Shown here: one piece after another, positions 28,925-37,134 of the stretch | Numbering within the stretch: the first letter of the stretch is position 1 | Layout: every line of letters starts with the position of its first letter | Assembly (NCBI GenBank): GCA_963823675.1 | Contig: CAWGMT010000004.1 | Span: 372,001-436,000, forward strand | Length of the DNA stretch: 64,000 nucleotides | Direction: 5' to 3' | From: CAWGMT01 sp963823675 | Lineage (GTDB): Bacteria > Planctomycetota > Planctomycetia > Isosphaerales > Isosphaeraceae | The notes under the pieces: model-generated | What the model saw: only the letters and a program-made list of their open reading frames with translations | Databases searched by the model: none | Told to the model about the DNA's origin: nothing | Position numbers and translations under genes: made by a program

Positions 28925-28983
28925 TTTCCACAGGCGCTGCGCGGTGAATTGCTGTCAATACTAATTGCGTCCCCGTTTCCGCT
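28900..28983. repeat. Hairpin repeat, copy 1 (interrupts UPF0175)
   Basis: An 84-bp element. Its left hairpin is GGAAACTAG-GACGCGA-CTAGTTTCC at 28905-28929, a perfect 9-bp stem with a 7-base loop. The right arm, TTGCGTCCCCGTTTCC, can alternatively pair with the left arm plus loop (16 bp, imperfect). Compared with copy 3 the stem has a paired G-C to A-T change at position 8. The 3' body (GAATTGCTGTCAATACTAA) is identical in all copies. Confidence 0.85.
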
Positions 28984-29092
28984 CCCGCTTCCCGGCTGCT
29001 GGCCCGGCTCTGCCGGACGGGATTGGTTACCCGCAGAGTTTAGACGAAAGGTTTCACATTTTGAGATGACCCTCCTTTCCCGAGCTTCGTGG

Positions 29093-29171
29093 CGCAAGGA
29101 CGCAACTCGTTTCCACAGGAGCCTGCGCAGTGAATTGCTGTCAATACTAATTGCGTCCCGGTTTCCGTTCC
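29093..29171. repeat. Hairpin repeat, copy 2 (left arm eroded)
   Basis: It shares the right ~65 bp with the other copies (CGTTTCCACAGGAGCCTGCGCAGT, then GAATTGCTGTCAATACTAA, then TTGCGTCCCGGTTTCC). The left stem is replaced by GGCGCAAGGACGCAACT, so the small hairpin is lost. Its right edge abuts the truncated minus-strand gene at 29175. On the minus strand the element reads through as a peptide GTETGTQLVL. Confidence 0.8.
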
Positions 29172-29174
29172 CAG

Positions 29175-29252
29175 GCAAGCCGGACACTTGGGCACCAACA
29201 TCAGCATGGCACCCGGGAGGAACCACGCAAAAGCCGCTCGGATCCGTCGCAC
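29175..29252 (-). pseudogene. Truncated small membrane protein (LPKCPACL type)
   Basis: GTG 29252 starts a frame encoding VRRIRAAFAWFLPGAMLM and then LVPKCPACL. This matches the N-terminus of small planctomycete membrane proteins with the pattern LPGAxLxLxPKCPACLAAY (two or three helices, unknown role, paired cysteines). At LACL the frame runs directly into repeat copy 2 (GTETGTQ...), so the remaining helices are missing. An in-frame TGA precedes the GTG. Identification rests on about 15 residues. Confidence 0.45.
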
Positions 29253-29314
29253 TCACGCCGACGTTTTCCGGATGCTGGCGGCAGCGCAGCAAGCGTTCAT
29301 CGTTGTGAGTCCTC

Positions 29315-29770
29315 TTATTTCTTGCGTTCCGCCAGCTCGCGAATGCGTTCCAGCCAGTAGGCCCAGCCCTGGGGCAATCCGTCGCGATGTTCGGGCAGGA
29401 CCAAGCCCATGGCGCGGTGAAGGAACATGAGGCGCGTCACGCCCCCCTCCGCCTTCAAGCGGTATTGAAGGTGATTGACCGCCGCGTACGACATCATGAG
29501 CGGCCCGCAAATCTCCAGGAGCGTTGGCGGCTTGATGACCTGCACGTGGCCCCACAGATGGCCGGACTCCTCGCCGAGGTCGCGGTACCAGCGCCCGCCG
29601 GGCCAGAGCTCGATTTTCATCGGGAACGGCTTGCCGTCCGGCATCTGCCCTTCCGGACCAAGCTGGTCCAACACGGCTTCGAACGCGATTTCGATCGGCG
29701 CCGAAATCTCGATCTCCTTGGCGATCTCGAATGATTCGACTGACTGTCGTTCGCTGGTAGCCGTTTTCAT
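29315..29770 (-). CDS. SRPBCC / AHSA1-like domain protein
   Basis: 151 residues of the START/SRPBCC fold. It begins FEIAKEIEISAPIEIAFEAVLDQLGPEG (strand plus helix, residues ~15-42), has FPMKIELWPGGRWYRDLGEESGHLWGHVQVIKPPTLLEI (~49-87) and ends GWAYWLERIRELAERKK (C-terminal helix). The domain forms a cavity for hydrophobic ligands. In bacteria it often pairs with an ArsR regulator, as here. The start ATG 29770 overlaps the stop of the ArsR gene (ATGA, 4 bp), so both are translated from one message. Likely a ligand-binding or stress-related partner of the regulator; the ligand is unknown. Confidence 0.85.
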   Translation of the reverse strand: MKTATSERQSVESFEIAKEIEISAPIEIAFEAVLDQLGPEGQMPDGKPFPMKIELWPGGRWYRDLGEESGHLWGHVQVIKPPTLLEICGPLMMSYAAVNHLQYRLKAEGGVTRLMFLHRAMGLVLPEHRDGLPQGWAYWLERIRELAERKK

Positions 29771-30144
29771 TTTTGTCCTTTTCGAGGTTTGAGGGGTGTT
29801 GGCGATTCCGTCTGCTCATGCGCCCGGCGCTCAGCGCGCTCCTTGATGCGGTCGAGTTGATGGCCCCAGAGCTCTTCGAAGGCTTTGACCCAGTCGTGTA
29901 CGGACTTCAGCTTTTCCGCTTCCAGGCTGTACACGCGCTGTTTGCCATGCTTGATTACCGCGACCAAGCCGACTTTGCGCAGAACGCCAAGGTGTTTGGA
30001 GACAGCCGGTTGCGGAAGCCCCATCGCCACGACCAGCGTTCCGACAGCCAGCGCCCTGCGCCGCGCGAGCAACTCGACGATCTGCCGCCGACGGGGCTCG
30101 GCGATCGCGTTGAAGACGTCGGCAGTCGTGGGTGCACGTGCCAT
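29767..30144 (-). CDS. ArsR-family transcriptional regulator
   Basis: 125 residues. Winged helix-turn-helix: DVFNAIAEPRRRQIVELLARRRALAVGTLVVAMGLPQPAVSKHLGVLRKVGLV (~residues 10-62), with recognition helix QPAVSKHLGVLRK, and a wing HGKQRVYSLE. It lacks the ELCVCDL cysteine motif of metal sensors and belongs to the SRPBCC-linked ArsR subgroup (TPR-like C-terminus KLKSVHDWVKAFEELW). It starts at ATG 30144, and the operator-like palindrome at 30154-30173 is directly upstream, which suggests autorepression of this two-gene operon. Confidence 0.9.
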   Translation of the reverse strand: MARAPTTADVFNAIAEPRRRQIVELLARRRALAVGTLVVAMGLPQPAVSKHLGVLRKVGLVAVIKHGKQRVYSLEAEKLKSVHDWVKAFEELWGHQLDRIKERAERRAHEQTESPTPLKPRKGQK

Positions 30145-30153
30145 GCTTCGATT

Positions 30154-30173
30154 ATATTCCAGTACGGGAATAT
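30154..30173 (-). promoter_or_regulatory. Candidate ArsR operator
   Basis: Perfect inverted repeat ATATTCC-AGTACG-GGAATAT, 7-bp arms and 6-bp spacer, 10 bases upstream of the ArsR start codon. Size, symmetry and AT-rich arms fit ArsR-family operators that overlap their own promoter. Binding itself is inferred. Confidence 0.6.
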
Positions 30174-30296
30174 GTCAAGCCAGGGGCCAATTTCGTGGAC
30201 TGGCGATGGTGTTGGCCCGACCGCGCCGGATCTGCGACGGCAGGGGCTGCTGCGCCTTGCGCTGGAAGCGCCCTGCTGGACGGGGGAGGCACCGAG

Positions 30297-30438
30297 CTAG
30301 GCCAACACCACGATCTTTCCGCCCGCCTTGTTCTCTTCCGTGAAGCGATGCGCCTCGGCGATTTCGTCGAGCTGGAACGTCTTACCGACCTGCAAATGCA
30401 AGGTGCCCGCTGCGACCTGCCCGGCCAGCTCCTCAAGA
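30297..30438 (-). pseudogene. C-terminal scrap of a zinc-type/quinone oxidoreductase
   Basis: The minus strand encodes LEELAGQVAAGTLHLQVGKTF and then QLDEIAEAHRFTEENKAGGKIVVLA, stop at 30297-30299. This is the standard C-terminus of NADPH:quinone reductase/zinc alcohol dehydrogenases (pattern AxxHxxxExxxAxGKIVL). Upstream the frame enters repeat copy 3, so about 280 N-terminal residues including the Rossmann fold are missing. No start or ribosome site belongs to it. Confidence 0.72.
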
Positions 30439-30572
30439 GGGACGGAAACTGGGACGCAACCAGTTTCCACAGGAGCCTGCGCAGTGGGGACGGAAACTGG
30501 GACGCAACCAGTTTCCACAGGAGCCTGCGCAGTGAATTGCTGTCAATACTAATTGCGTCCCGGTTTCCGTTC
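30439..30572. repeat. Hairpin repeat, copy 3 with duplicated left half
   Basis: The left 48 bp (GGGACGGAAACTGG...CTGCGCAGT) are present twice in tandem, then the common body and right arm follow. Hairpins are GGAAACTGG-GACGCAA-CCAGTTTCC at 30444-30468 and again at 30492-30516, both perfect. The right arm at 30553-30568 can pair with either left arm plus loop over 16 bp with one G-T. It truncates the oxidoreductase fragment at 30297. Confidence 0.88.
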
Positions 30573-30681
30573 CATGAAAAACTGAGCGAGGGCCGCCTCC
30601 TGGCAGGTTCCTGGCGGCAAGCCGCCAGCGGCTCAGGGAGGTCGCCGAGCGGTTGGGTCTGCGCCGGGCAGTCAACCTGGG

Positions 30682-30733
30682 TGTCGTTTGCAACCAGAAA
30701 GGGTACCACTTTCGGAGACCACCGGGTACCACC
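30682..30733. repeat. Inner/outer terminal repeat of the IS21 element, left end
   Basis: The outer 29 bases start TGTCGTTTGCAACCAG and end in GGGTACCACT; a second GGGTACCAC lies 23 bases inward. It pairs with the end at 35050-35101. Identity between the outer repeats is about 20 of 28 positions, highest over the GGGTACCAC block. Confidence 0.88.
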
Positions 30734-30870
30734 TGAGCGGTTGCGGCGCGGTGTGATTGGCTGGATTGGAGTGAAGATGACGATTCCTGTGCGGTCGCAA
30801 CTCCGTCGCGGCCGGCGGACAATCGGGGCGGGAGGCAGCAGGCAGGGCGATCGTCGCGGTGACAGATCGC

Positions 30871-31727
30871 TTAAGTTCGGTCGGCCTCATTGGTCCCGAA
30901 AACGGGCCGAGAGCGAGAGGCGCGGTAGGAACGACCAGTAAGCTTCAAGATCACGGCGCCATCGACCAATCGGTCCAGAAACGCGGTCGCTAACGGCGGA
31001 TCGGCGAGATAGTCAGCCCAGGCTTTGAAGTCGATATTGGTCGCCAACGCAGTCGAACGTCGGCCAGTGCGGGCATCGAGCAGACGATAGTAAACCGTGC
31101 TGGCCTGAGCCTGGACTTCACGCTCCAAACGGTCGAAACCAAACTCGTCGATCAGCAACAGGTCCAATCGCGCGTAAGCATTGAGCGTCCGAGCAAAGGT
31201 CCCGTCGGCCATCGCCGCCGTAAATTCCTGGAGCAGCTTGCGCTGGTCGCATAACGGACGTGATAACCCAGCACGCACGCGGCCCGGCCGATCGCTTGGA
31301 GAATCCGAGTCTTGCCCAGGCCACTTTGACCCACCAGGACAACGTTCTCGCGGCGGCGCACGAAGTCACACGTGGCCAGTTGCTCGATCGTCCGCCGATC
31401 GATCCCCTTGGCATTGAACGCCCAGTCAAAACCTTCCAGGGTGGTCAGTTCGCGGAACTTGGCCGCACGAATCCGCCGGTCGACTGCCCGCTGCCTACGA
31501 TTCTCGGCAGGCTCCGCCAGCAGGCGATGGAGGAACGCCAGGTGGCTCAGTAATTCCCGCTCCGCCGCCGAGAGGGCCGCGTCGAGCATGGCCGGTGTCA
31601 CCGCGACGCCCAGAGTTCGCAGCGCGGCTGTGACGTCGTCATGCAGGCTCCGCGGAGTCACCGTCGCGGTCGTCGGGTTGGGGTTCTTCGGGGATCTCTT
31701 CCCAGGGGGGCACGATCGATCCGCCAT
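30871..31727 (-). CDS. istB: IstB-like ATPase of the first IS21 element, frameshifted
   Basis: Frame 1 (from 31727) holds the N-terminal helical domain (LSHLAFLHRLLAEPAENRRQRAVDRRIRAAKF) and the ATPase start with Walker A GQSGLGKTR (~residue 130) up to YHVRYATSA. The next frame resumes KLLQEFTAAMADGTF, LDLLLIDEFGFDRLE (Walker B, ~residue 205), ALATNIDFKAWADYL (sensor) and ends at 30871. The indel lies about 31235-31250. IstB is the AAA+ helper that loads the IstA transposase on target DNA. The gene is downstream of istA by 63 bp, the usual order. Confidence 0.88.
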
Positions 31728-31789
31728 TGTCGGGTTCCTCGCGCAACAGGTCTTGATAGTCAGAGGTGGGTCGGGGAGGTGCCGGGTCG

Positions 31790-33242
31790 CTATCGAGAAG
31801 GCCGTCCAGGTAGGACCGATGCTCCTCCGCCAGCGCGTCCAGCGGTGTCTTCGGGTTGGCTCCGCGCCGCCAGGATGCGTTGGACGGCCGCCAGGGAGAA
31901 GGCCCCATAGCGCACGGCCCGCTCCAGTGCCGAGAGCACATCATGACGCGGGTAGGCGGCACTGAGCACAAGCACGCGTTCCGCCTGGTTCTTGCCGTAT
32001 CGGCTACAACTCAGCAGGCCCTCGAGGAAGCGACTGCCGATTGGGCCGAGCTCCGCGAATCGCTCGGCCAACTGTTGAGAGCGGCGTTGTGGATCACGGG
32101 GCGGCTCACGGTCTTTGCAGTCACTCCGCTGGCCAGTCACCGTTCTCGGAAGTAACCGGTGGCGCACTGCCAAGACGAACGCTTGGTCGTGGATGATGAG
32201 CTCGTCTTCGGTCGTTCGCACCACGACCGGATGTCCGATCAGATACCACGGTGCGCCATAGAAGTTGGCGCGGTGGACCACGAAGCCCTGGGCGTTGACG
32301 GTTCGGTAGACGACCTCGGCGGTGTCGAAAGGCTGCGCCGGCAGCGGGATCAGGTGGGGCTGTTCTTGGGCGTGCCGATCCAACGGGCGTGCCTTGGTCT
32401 CACGATGGAGGCGCACATCGGCGACTTCGGCCAGCCACCAAGCGGTCGTTTCGTTCAAGTGCTCCAGGGAATGGAAATCACGGCCGCCCAACAAGCTGGA
32501 TTCCGCATATCCAAAGGGCCTTTCCACCTTTCCCTTGGTTTGGGGCCGTCGCACCCGGCAGGCGATCGGGCGAAATCCATAATGGGCCGCGAATCCCAGA
32601 AACCGCGTGTTATAGATCGGCTCGCCGCCGTCGTAGCCAGTCACCACGACTTTCATGTTGTCATAAAGACAAGTCGCCGCGACTCCGCCCAGGTGCTCGA
32701 ACGCACGGACATGCTGCCGGATGGTCGTGGCGAAGTCCTGGCTCTCGACGAAGTGCAGGTACTGCCGGCGCGAGTAGCCCAGCACATAGCTGAAGGCGTG
32801 AACCCGGCGGCGCCCTTCGCTTGTGAAGTCGATGTCGTAGGTGGAGTAATCCGATCTGCGCCTGCTCTCCCGGCGCAGGCTCGAACCGCCGCACGGGCTG
32901 GATGACGGGGCGGGGCGCAGCTCGCGCACCCGTTGGTTTAAAAGCGAGTAGCTCCCCTGGTAACCGAGCCGTGCGCAACTCCTCGTGGATTCGTTGCGTC
33001 GTGATGTCGGGGTATCGGGCCAGCAGGTCGGTGATTGCCCCCACGTGGGCGTCGACCTGACTGCCTCGCTGCGTTCTGGGCTGGGCTGGTCCCGACTTGC
33101 AACCGGCGCCGCGGACCAGCTCGATATGGTCCAGGGCTCGCTTGACCGTGCGGCGGCTGATGTGCAGGCTCTGGGCGATCCGCCGCATCGAAGCACCGCC
33201 GCGGAAGCGGACCACGATCTCGTGAATCAGGGCGTCGTTCAT
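31790..33242 (-). CDS. istA: IstA transposase of the first IS21 element, three frame changes
   Basis: Start ATG 33242, overlapping the ParB-like stop (ATGA). The N-terminal HTH is MNDALIHEIVVRF then GGASMRRIAQSLHISRRTVKRAL. Frames change near 32985, 32910 and 32855, after which the RNase H-like core is in one frame: YDIDFTSEGRRRV (first Asp), CLYDNMKVVV (second Asp) and KGKVERPFGYAE (Glu). The C-terminal beta-barrel (AEVVYRTVNAQGFVVHRANFYGAPW) and a long helical tail follow. The pieces are collinear with IS21 transposases of about 490 residues. Three shifts within 130 bp point to local sequencing trouble or decay. Confidence 0.85.
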
Positions 33243-34156
33243 CGGTTTTGCATCTCCACGGCCAAGTCGCCGGCTCCCTCCGCCACGCACTTCGCGTCAC
33301 GGGAAAGCCGCTGAAAAATGGGGCCCAGGACCAGACGGTCAGCCGCTGTCAGCGACGTCCAGCCATGACAATCCAGAAAGTTCTCCACCCACGCCAGGCG
33401 GTCCAAAAGCACCGCCAACTGCTTGCTGATGCGATTGCCGCGCGCACTCAACCGGGGGTCCCAGCCTTTCGGCTCCACGTCACCGACATGCCCCAGTGCC
33501 TCCCGCGGCTTGGTCAGCACGAACATCTTTTGCTCCGCCGTCACCGACTCCAACAAGAGGCGAACCACACCCCTGAGCTCCTCGCCGCTGAGCGCCTTGC
33601 GCCGCGTTACATCCACCACTTCCGATTGGTTGCCCGCGGGCAACCGGGCGATCTCCCGGGCCGCGGTCGCACTGAGCAGCCCTACTTCCAGGTCCTGACG
33701 CACGTCGGTGCTGAGCTTCTCCAACAGCGCCAGGCGCCGGCAGACCCAGCTCTTGTGGCGGCCCAAGAGCTCGGCGACCTCGGGCTGGGACAGCCCGTCC
33801 TCACGCACCAACGCCCGCACGATCCACGCTTCTTCCAGCTCGTGCGGCCGCCGGCCGGTTTGGTTCAGACCATAAATGGCCGCCTTGGCCCGGCGGTCGT
33901 CAACGTCAATCAGCCGTACCGACAGGGTCGTCATTCCACGGACCTGCCCAGCGGCCTCCCAGCGGGTAAAGCCATCGAGCACCTGCGGTCTCTCTTCCCG
34001 CAACGTCGCCACGATCGGCGCGCACTGGCCCCAGCGGCGCAGCGATTGCGCCATCGCCTGAACCGCCTGCGGCAGCCGCAGCCGGTAGCGGCGAAACTGA
34101 TCTCCCAACTCGTCCAGCCGCACGGGACATACCTGACCGACTGTGCACGGATTCAT
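33239..34156 (-). CDS. ParB/Srx-fold protein carried by the IS21 element
   Basis: 305 residues from ATG 34156 (MNPCTVGQVCPVRLDELG), with GGAGA 7 bases upstream. The N-terminal ParB-like nuclease/CTPase domain is SLRRWGQCAPIVATLREERPQVLDGFTRWEAAGQ (~residues 44-78). A central helix-turn-helix is DGLSQPEVAELLGRHKSWVCRRLALLEKL (~120-148), as in ParB/Noc (the region that binds parS). The usual GxRR catalytic box of CTPase ParBs reads GFTRW here. The C-terminus is helical and has no recognisable dimer domain. Stop and istA start overlap by 4 bp, so it is cotranslated with the transposase. It may recognise element ends, the target or replication structures; no role for ParB-like proteins in IS21 movement is established as far as I know. 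Confidence 0.75.
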   Translation of the reverse strand: MNPCTVGQVCPVRLDELGDQFRRYRLRLPQAVQAMAQSLRRWGQCAPIVATLREERPQVLDGFTRWEAAGQVRGMTTLSVRLIDVDDRRAKAAIYGLNQTGRRPHELEEAWIVRALVREDGLSQPEVAELLGRHKSWVCRRLALLEKLSTDVRQDLEVGLLSATAAREIARLPAGNQSEVVDVTRRKALSGEELRGVVRLLLESVTAEQKMFVLTKPREALGHVGDVEPKGWDPRLSARGNRISKQLAVLLDRLAWVENFLDCHGWTSLTAADRLVLGPIFQRLSRDAKCVAEGAGDLAVEMQNR

Positions 34157-34159
34157 CGC

Positions 34160-34862
34160 CCTGTCTCCGATGTGGGGAATCGGAGAAAGGAAACGGGGGG
34201 CGCCGAGGGGACTCGGAAGCCGTCCCGCTCCTTCCTCCTTCTGGGGGCGATTAATAACTATCCCGCCGTGCGGTCGCGGACCATACGGCTCAACCAACTC
34301 ACGGCCCGCGAGAGCGGTGCTCCGCGTTGTGCCGCCGAGCTTGAAGGCGCGCTTTCGCCACCGCCGTTCCCGTTCGATCACTCGGCGCAAAGCCTGGCGG
34401 CAAGAAGCGCTGCAAAATCGCTGGCAAGGGCTGCGACTGGAGAGCGCGAAATGGACTTCGCACCCCGGACGGTCGCAGCTAGAAAAATCGGCACCTGCTG
34501 CTGCGCTGGCCCTCGCGCGGCGGTACCACAGCCTCGCACGTTGTATCGGGCGTCGAGGAGAGGCTCGCCTGAGCGGCCGCTGCCCGCAGGCGCTCGGCGC
34601 GACGAGACCGGTACTGCCGGCTCTGAGCTTGGCGTTTTTCCCGACCGTTGCTGGTTTGCCGATACTGTCGGCTGGCACGCCGGCGTCGCCAGCGACGAGC
34701 GGCGGCGCGGCACTCCGGGCTACAGTATCTGGCTTGGGGATGGGTGGGACGAAAGTCCTTCTCGCATCCCTTGAGTAGGCATGGTCTCTGCCGAGGCCGC
34801 GGCCGACGCCGACGTGCCCCTTGACTGGCCCCAGTCTTGCGGCAAGCTTGATGTGGGCCCAA
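34160..34862 (-). CDS. Double zinc-finger-like protein of the IS21 element, frameshifted
   Basis: Frame 1 (TTG 34862 or later) reads RQRPCLLKGCEKDFRPTHPQARYCSPECRAAARRW, a CxxxxC...CxxxC zinc cluster, then a very basic region RASRQYRQTSNGREKRQAQSRQYRSRR. The neighbouring frame resumes at about 34490 with SSCDRPGCEVHFALSSRSPCQRFCSASCRQALRRV, a second cluster of the same type. One inserted or missing base joins them. Thereafter the frame runs on without a stop into the ParB-like gene, so the true C-terminus is unclear and a fusion cannot be excluded. Probably a nucleic-acid-binding accessory protein. No known family is assigned. Confidence 0.55.
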
Positions 34863-35049
34863 GGAAGCTGCGAACTTCCGCCGGCCAAGCCTCGGACGCG
34901 GAGCTTCTTACCTCCGCTCCGAGGCGCCTTTCTTGATCACGACCCTCTATTGGTCTTGGTCGCACCCCGCCATCCAAGTTTACGGCCATTTGCCCGCGCG
35001 TCCAAGCTACACGGACGGGTACCAGCCAACTGAAACCCACAGATTACAG

Positions 35050-35101
35050 CGTGGTACCCAGCTCACTGAAAGAGTGGTACCCTCGCTGATTGTTACTGAC
35101 A
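35050..35101. repeat. Terminal repeat of the IS21 element, right end
   Basis: Read from the outside in, it begins TGTCAGTAACAATCAGCGAG and then GGGTACCAC at the same place as in the left end; the second GGGTACCAC follows after 14 bases. It pairs with 30682-30733. Confidence 0.88.
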
Positions 35102-35473
35102 ACCTGGGCGGTTGCCTGGTTACCTGAGGCTGGCACGAGACCTTCAGGTCAGCCACTTCGCCCTGAAGTGGGTCACTTCTAGACGATCACTTGCACCGAA
35201 TCCCAGGGCGACGTTCCCCTTCACCACTCTGATCTCACGGGTGATTCATGGTACTGGGAATATTGGATAAAATAGCTAGACTGAGATGACTTGAACTGTT
35301 AGGCTGTTTGGGTTATCTTGATTGGGAACGACCGAGATCAGGAGGTTTGAATCTCGCGACTGCTTCGGAAAGCGGGCGAGGTTTCGTTGAACTCGAGAGA
35401 GATGTATCTAATATAGCATTACATGTAACAACGCTAACCTGATCGATCAGGCAATCTGATTGAGGAGACGCTG
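35102..35473. other. Upstream region of the YTV gene
   Basis: It begins with the target duplication ACCTGGG of the IS21 element. No ORF is supported. An AT-rich stretch at 35400-35440 (ATCTAATATAGCATTACATG) could include the promoter: TAATAT at about 35409-35414. GAGGAG about 7 bases before the ATG at 35474 is the ribosome-binding site. Confidence 0.5.
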
Positions 35474-37003
35474 ATGCTGCAACCGAGACCTGTTCGCGCG
35501 GTCACCGCGAGTGTGATGTTTCTGATTGCGCTGGCCAACGCCGTGGTCGGCGCATACGGGCAATCCAAGAGCATGCCTACCGGCCAAGCGGCTACGTCAG
35601 TGATGTCGGGCCAAGCTGCGGCAGGAACGACAACGACCTACCAGCCTCAATACAAAACCGAGTATGTGACGGTCTACGAGACGGAGTGCGTTCAGGTGCC
35701 GGTGACGCGCACCGAGACGCGTTACCGAACCGAGTACCGGACGCGGTCCGTCCCCGTCACGCGCTGGGTGGACGAGCAGGTGCCGGTGACCCAGACCCAT
35801 GTGGAGCACCGGCAGGAATTCCATCCGCAATCGATCCCGGTGACACGCTTGACGACCGAGCAGGTGGGGGTAATGGAAGCGCATACCCGGATGGAGACGG
35901 AATACCGCACCGAGATGATTCCGGTCAAACGGACCGTCTTCGAGGTGGTGAATGTCCCGCGCAAAGTGACGAACTATACGACCCGACTCGAGACGGTCAA
36001 TAAGGACGTGACGCGGATCGAGATGGTGCCGGTGACCAAGACGCGCACCCAGGTTTACTTCGAGACCGTGATGAAGACGGTTCCGCAGATCGAGTATCGG
36101 ACCCAGACCGTCACGACAAACGTCCCGCGAGTCGTCACGAGTTACAAGTCGGAGAGCTACACCGAAACCGTGCCGGTCACCTGCACCCGCCAGGTGGTGG
36201 AAGAGTGCGGTTCCTTCGAGATGCGCACGGTGCCGAAGATCGTCGTGGGAGCGGGCTGCAACTCTTGCATTGGCGGCGGAGCGGGAGGCTGCTGCGGCGC
36301 GACGATCGTCATGGTGTGCGAGCAGGTATTCGTTTCGCGGCCTGTCGCCCGTACGGTCTCGGAAACGACCTACGTCCAGCAGACCAAGACTCGCACGGTT
36401 CCTGTCGAGCAAACCGTCCTTGTCCCGGAAACCCGGACCGAGAGGGTTCCCGTCACCGTCGATGTCCAGGTGCCCGAAAAGCAGCCGCGGACCAATCACT
36501 ATACGGTGACCGTCTATGAACCGAGGCAGGTGATCGACAAAGTGCCCGTGACCAACGCGGTTTTAATCCCCGACGAGCGTACAGAAATGGTCCCAACCGT
36601 CCAGAGTAGGGAGGTTACCGAAGACGTCCCCCAGCAAATCGCACGGACGGTTCCCGTGAGAACTCCCGTGACCACGGTTGTCACGCGGCAAAAACGCTCG
36701 GTTGAGATGGTGGTCCAGGACGTGCCAGTTGACGTGCCCGTGAACGTCGCCACAACCGTCATGGTCATGCAGCGCCGGGCGGTGACCGAGTACGTCACCA
36801 CGCAGTTTCCGGTATCGGTCCCCGAACAGGTTCCGGTGACCATCATGACGACGCAGCAACGGAAGGTTCCGCGTCAGGTCGCGGTGACGCGCTGCGTCAT
36901 GGTCCCCGTGACGTGCCCAGCGGCCCAACCGCCGGCCGCGATCGGTGCGCCGCGCCGTCGCCCCAATAGCAGGTCCAGAAAGAAAGGGGGCGGGAGTCTT
37001 TGA
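35474..37003 (+). CDS. Planctomycete YTV-motif envelope protein
   Basis: 509 residues with a signal peptide (MLQPRPVRAVTASVMFLIALANAVVGAYG). The body is a long series of short repeats such as YxTEYVTVYE, VPVTRTETRY, VPVTQT, VPVTRL and MIPVKRTV, the YTV/VPVT pattern known only from planctomycetes (Pfam YTV). A cysteine/glycine-rich patch, VVGAGCNSCIGGGAGGCCGA (~residues 257-276), interrupts it. Proteins with this motif have been reported in planctomycete cell-wall fractions, so a surface structural role is likely. The repeats alternate charged and Val/Thr residues, consistent with extended beta-structure. The C-terminus ends in a basic tail (APRRRPNSRSRKKGGGSL) that overlaps the terminator stem. 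A plain SD (GAGGAG) supports ATG 35474. Confidence 0.88.
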   Translation: MLQPRPVRAVTASVMFLIALANAVVGAYGQSKSMPTGQAATSVMSGQAAAGTTTTYQPQYKTEYVTVYETECVQVPVTRTETRYRTEYRTRSVPVTRWVDEQVPVTQTHVEHRQEFHPQSIPVTRLTTEQVGVMEAHTRMETEYRTEMIPVKRTVFEVVNVPRKVTNYTTRLETVNKDVTRIEMVPVTKTRTQVYFETVMKTVPQIEYRTQTVTTNVPRVVTSYKSESYTETVPVTCTRQVVEECGSFEMRTVPKIVVGAGCNSCIGGGAGGCCGATIVMVCEQVFVSRPVARTVSETTYVQQTKTRTVPVEQTVLVPETRTERVPVTVDVQVPEKQPRTNHYTVTVYEPRQVIDKVPVTNAVLIPDERTEMVPTVQSREVTEDVPQQIARTVPVRTPVTTVVTRQKRSVEMVVQDVPVDVPVNVATTVMVMQRRAVTEYVTTQFPVSVPEQVPVTIMTTQQRKVPRQVAVTRCVMVPVTCPAAQPPAAIGAPRRRPNSRSRKKGGGSL

Positions 37004-37028
37004 CGAAAAGACTCCCGTCCCCTTTTTT
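36986..37028 (+). terminator. Intrinsic terminator overlapping the YTV stop codon
   Basis: GGGGGCGGGAGTCTTT pairs with AAAAGACTCCCGTCCCC (one G-T), loop TGACG, followed by TTTTTT at 37023-37028. The loop contains the TGA stop codon of the YTV gene (37001-37003), so the last codons form the 5' arm. This is the clearest intrinsic terminator in the window. Confidence 0.93.
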
Positions 37029-37134
37029 ACATCGCTGACGCCCCGCGCTGATCGGCGGGGCACACCCTCGGGTGGCCTGGATTCTTGTGCGGTAGACCGG
37101 AATTTGCCGGCGATTCCGACACTGCGACCCATTG

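Larger units (their letters stand above)
30682..35101 (-). mobile_element. Complete IS21-type element (4.42 kb) with ParB-like and zinc-finger genes
   Basis: The ends are TG...CA. The first ~29 bases at each end are imperfect inverted repeats (TGTC... to GGGTACCAC). GGGTACCAC recurs 23 bases further in at both ends, with the same 14-base spacing, as expected for repeated transposase binding sites of IS21 elements. Flanks carry the 7-bp direct repeat ACCTGGG (30675-30681 and 35102-35108), a target-site duplication (8 bp if the adjacent A is counted). Genes, all minus strand in order of transcription: zinc-finger protein, ParB-like, istA, istB. ParB-like and istA overlap as ATGA. Coding frames of the zinc-finger, istA and istB genes are broken, but the ends and duplication are intact, so the insertion is recent. 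Confidence 0.9.

Noticed and set aside
35597..36499. 300-codon antisense ORF across the YTV gene
   Set aside because: Long open frame opposite a repetitive Val/Thr gene; histidine/arginine-rich with no domain, an expected shadow.
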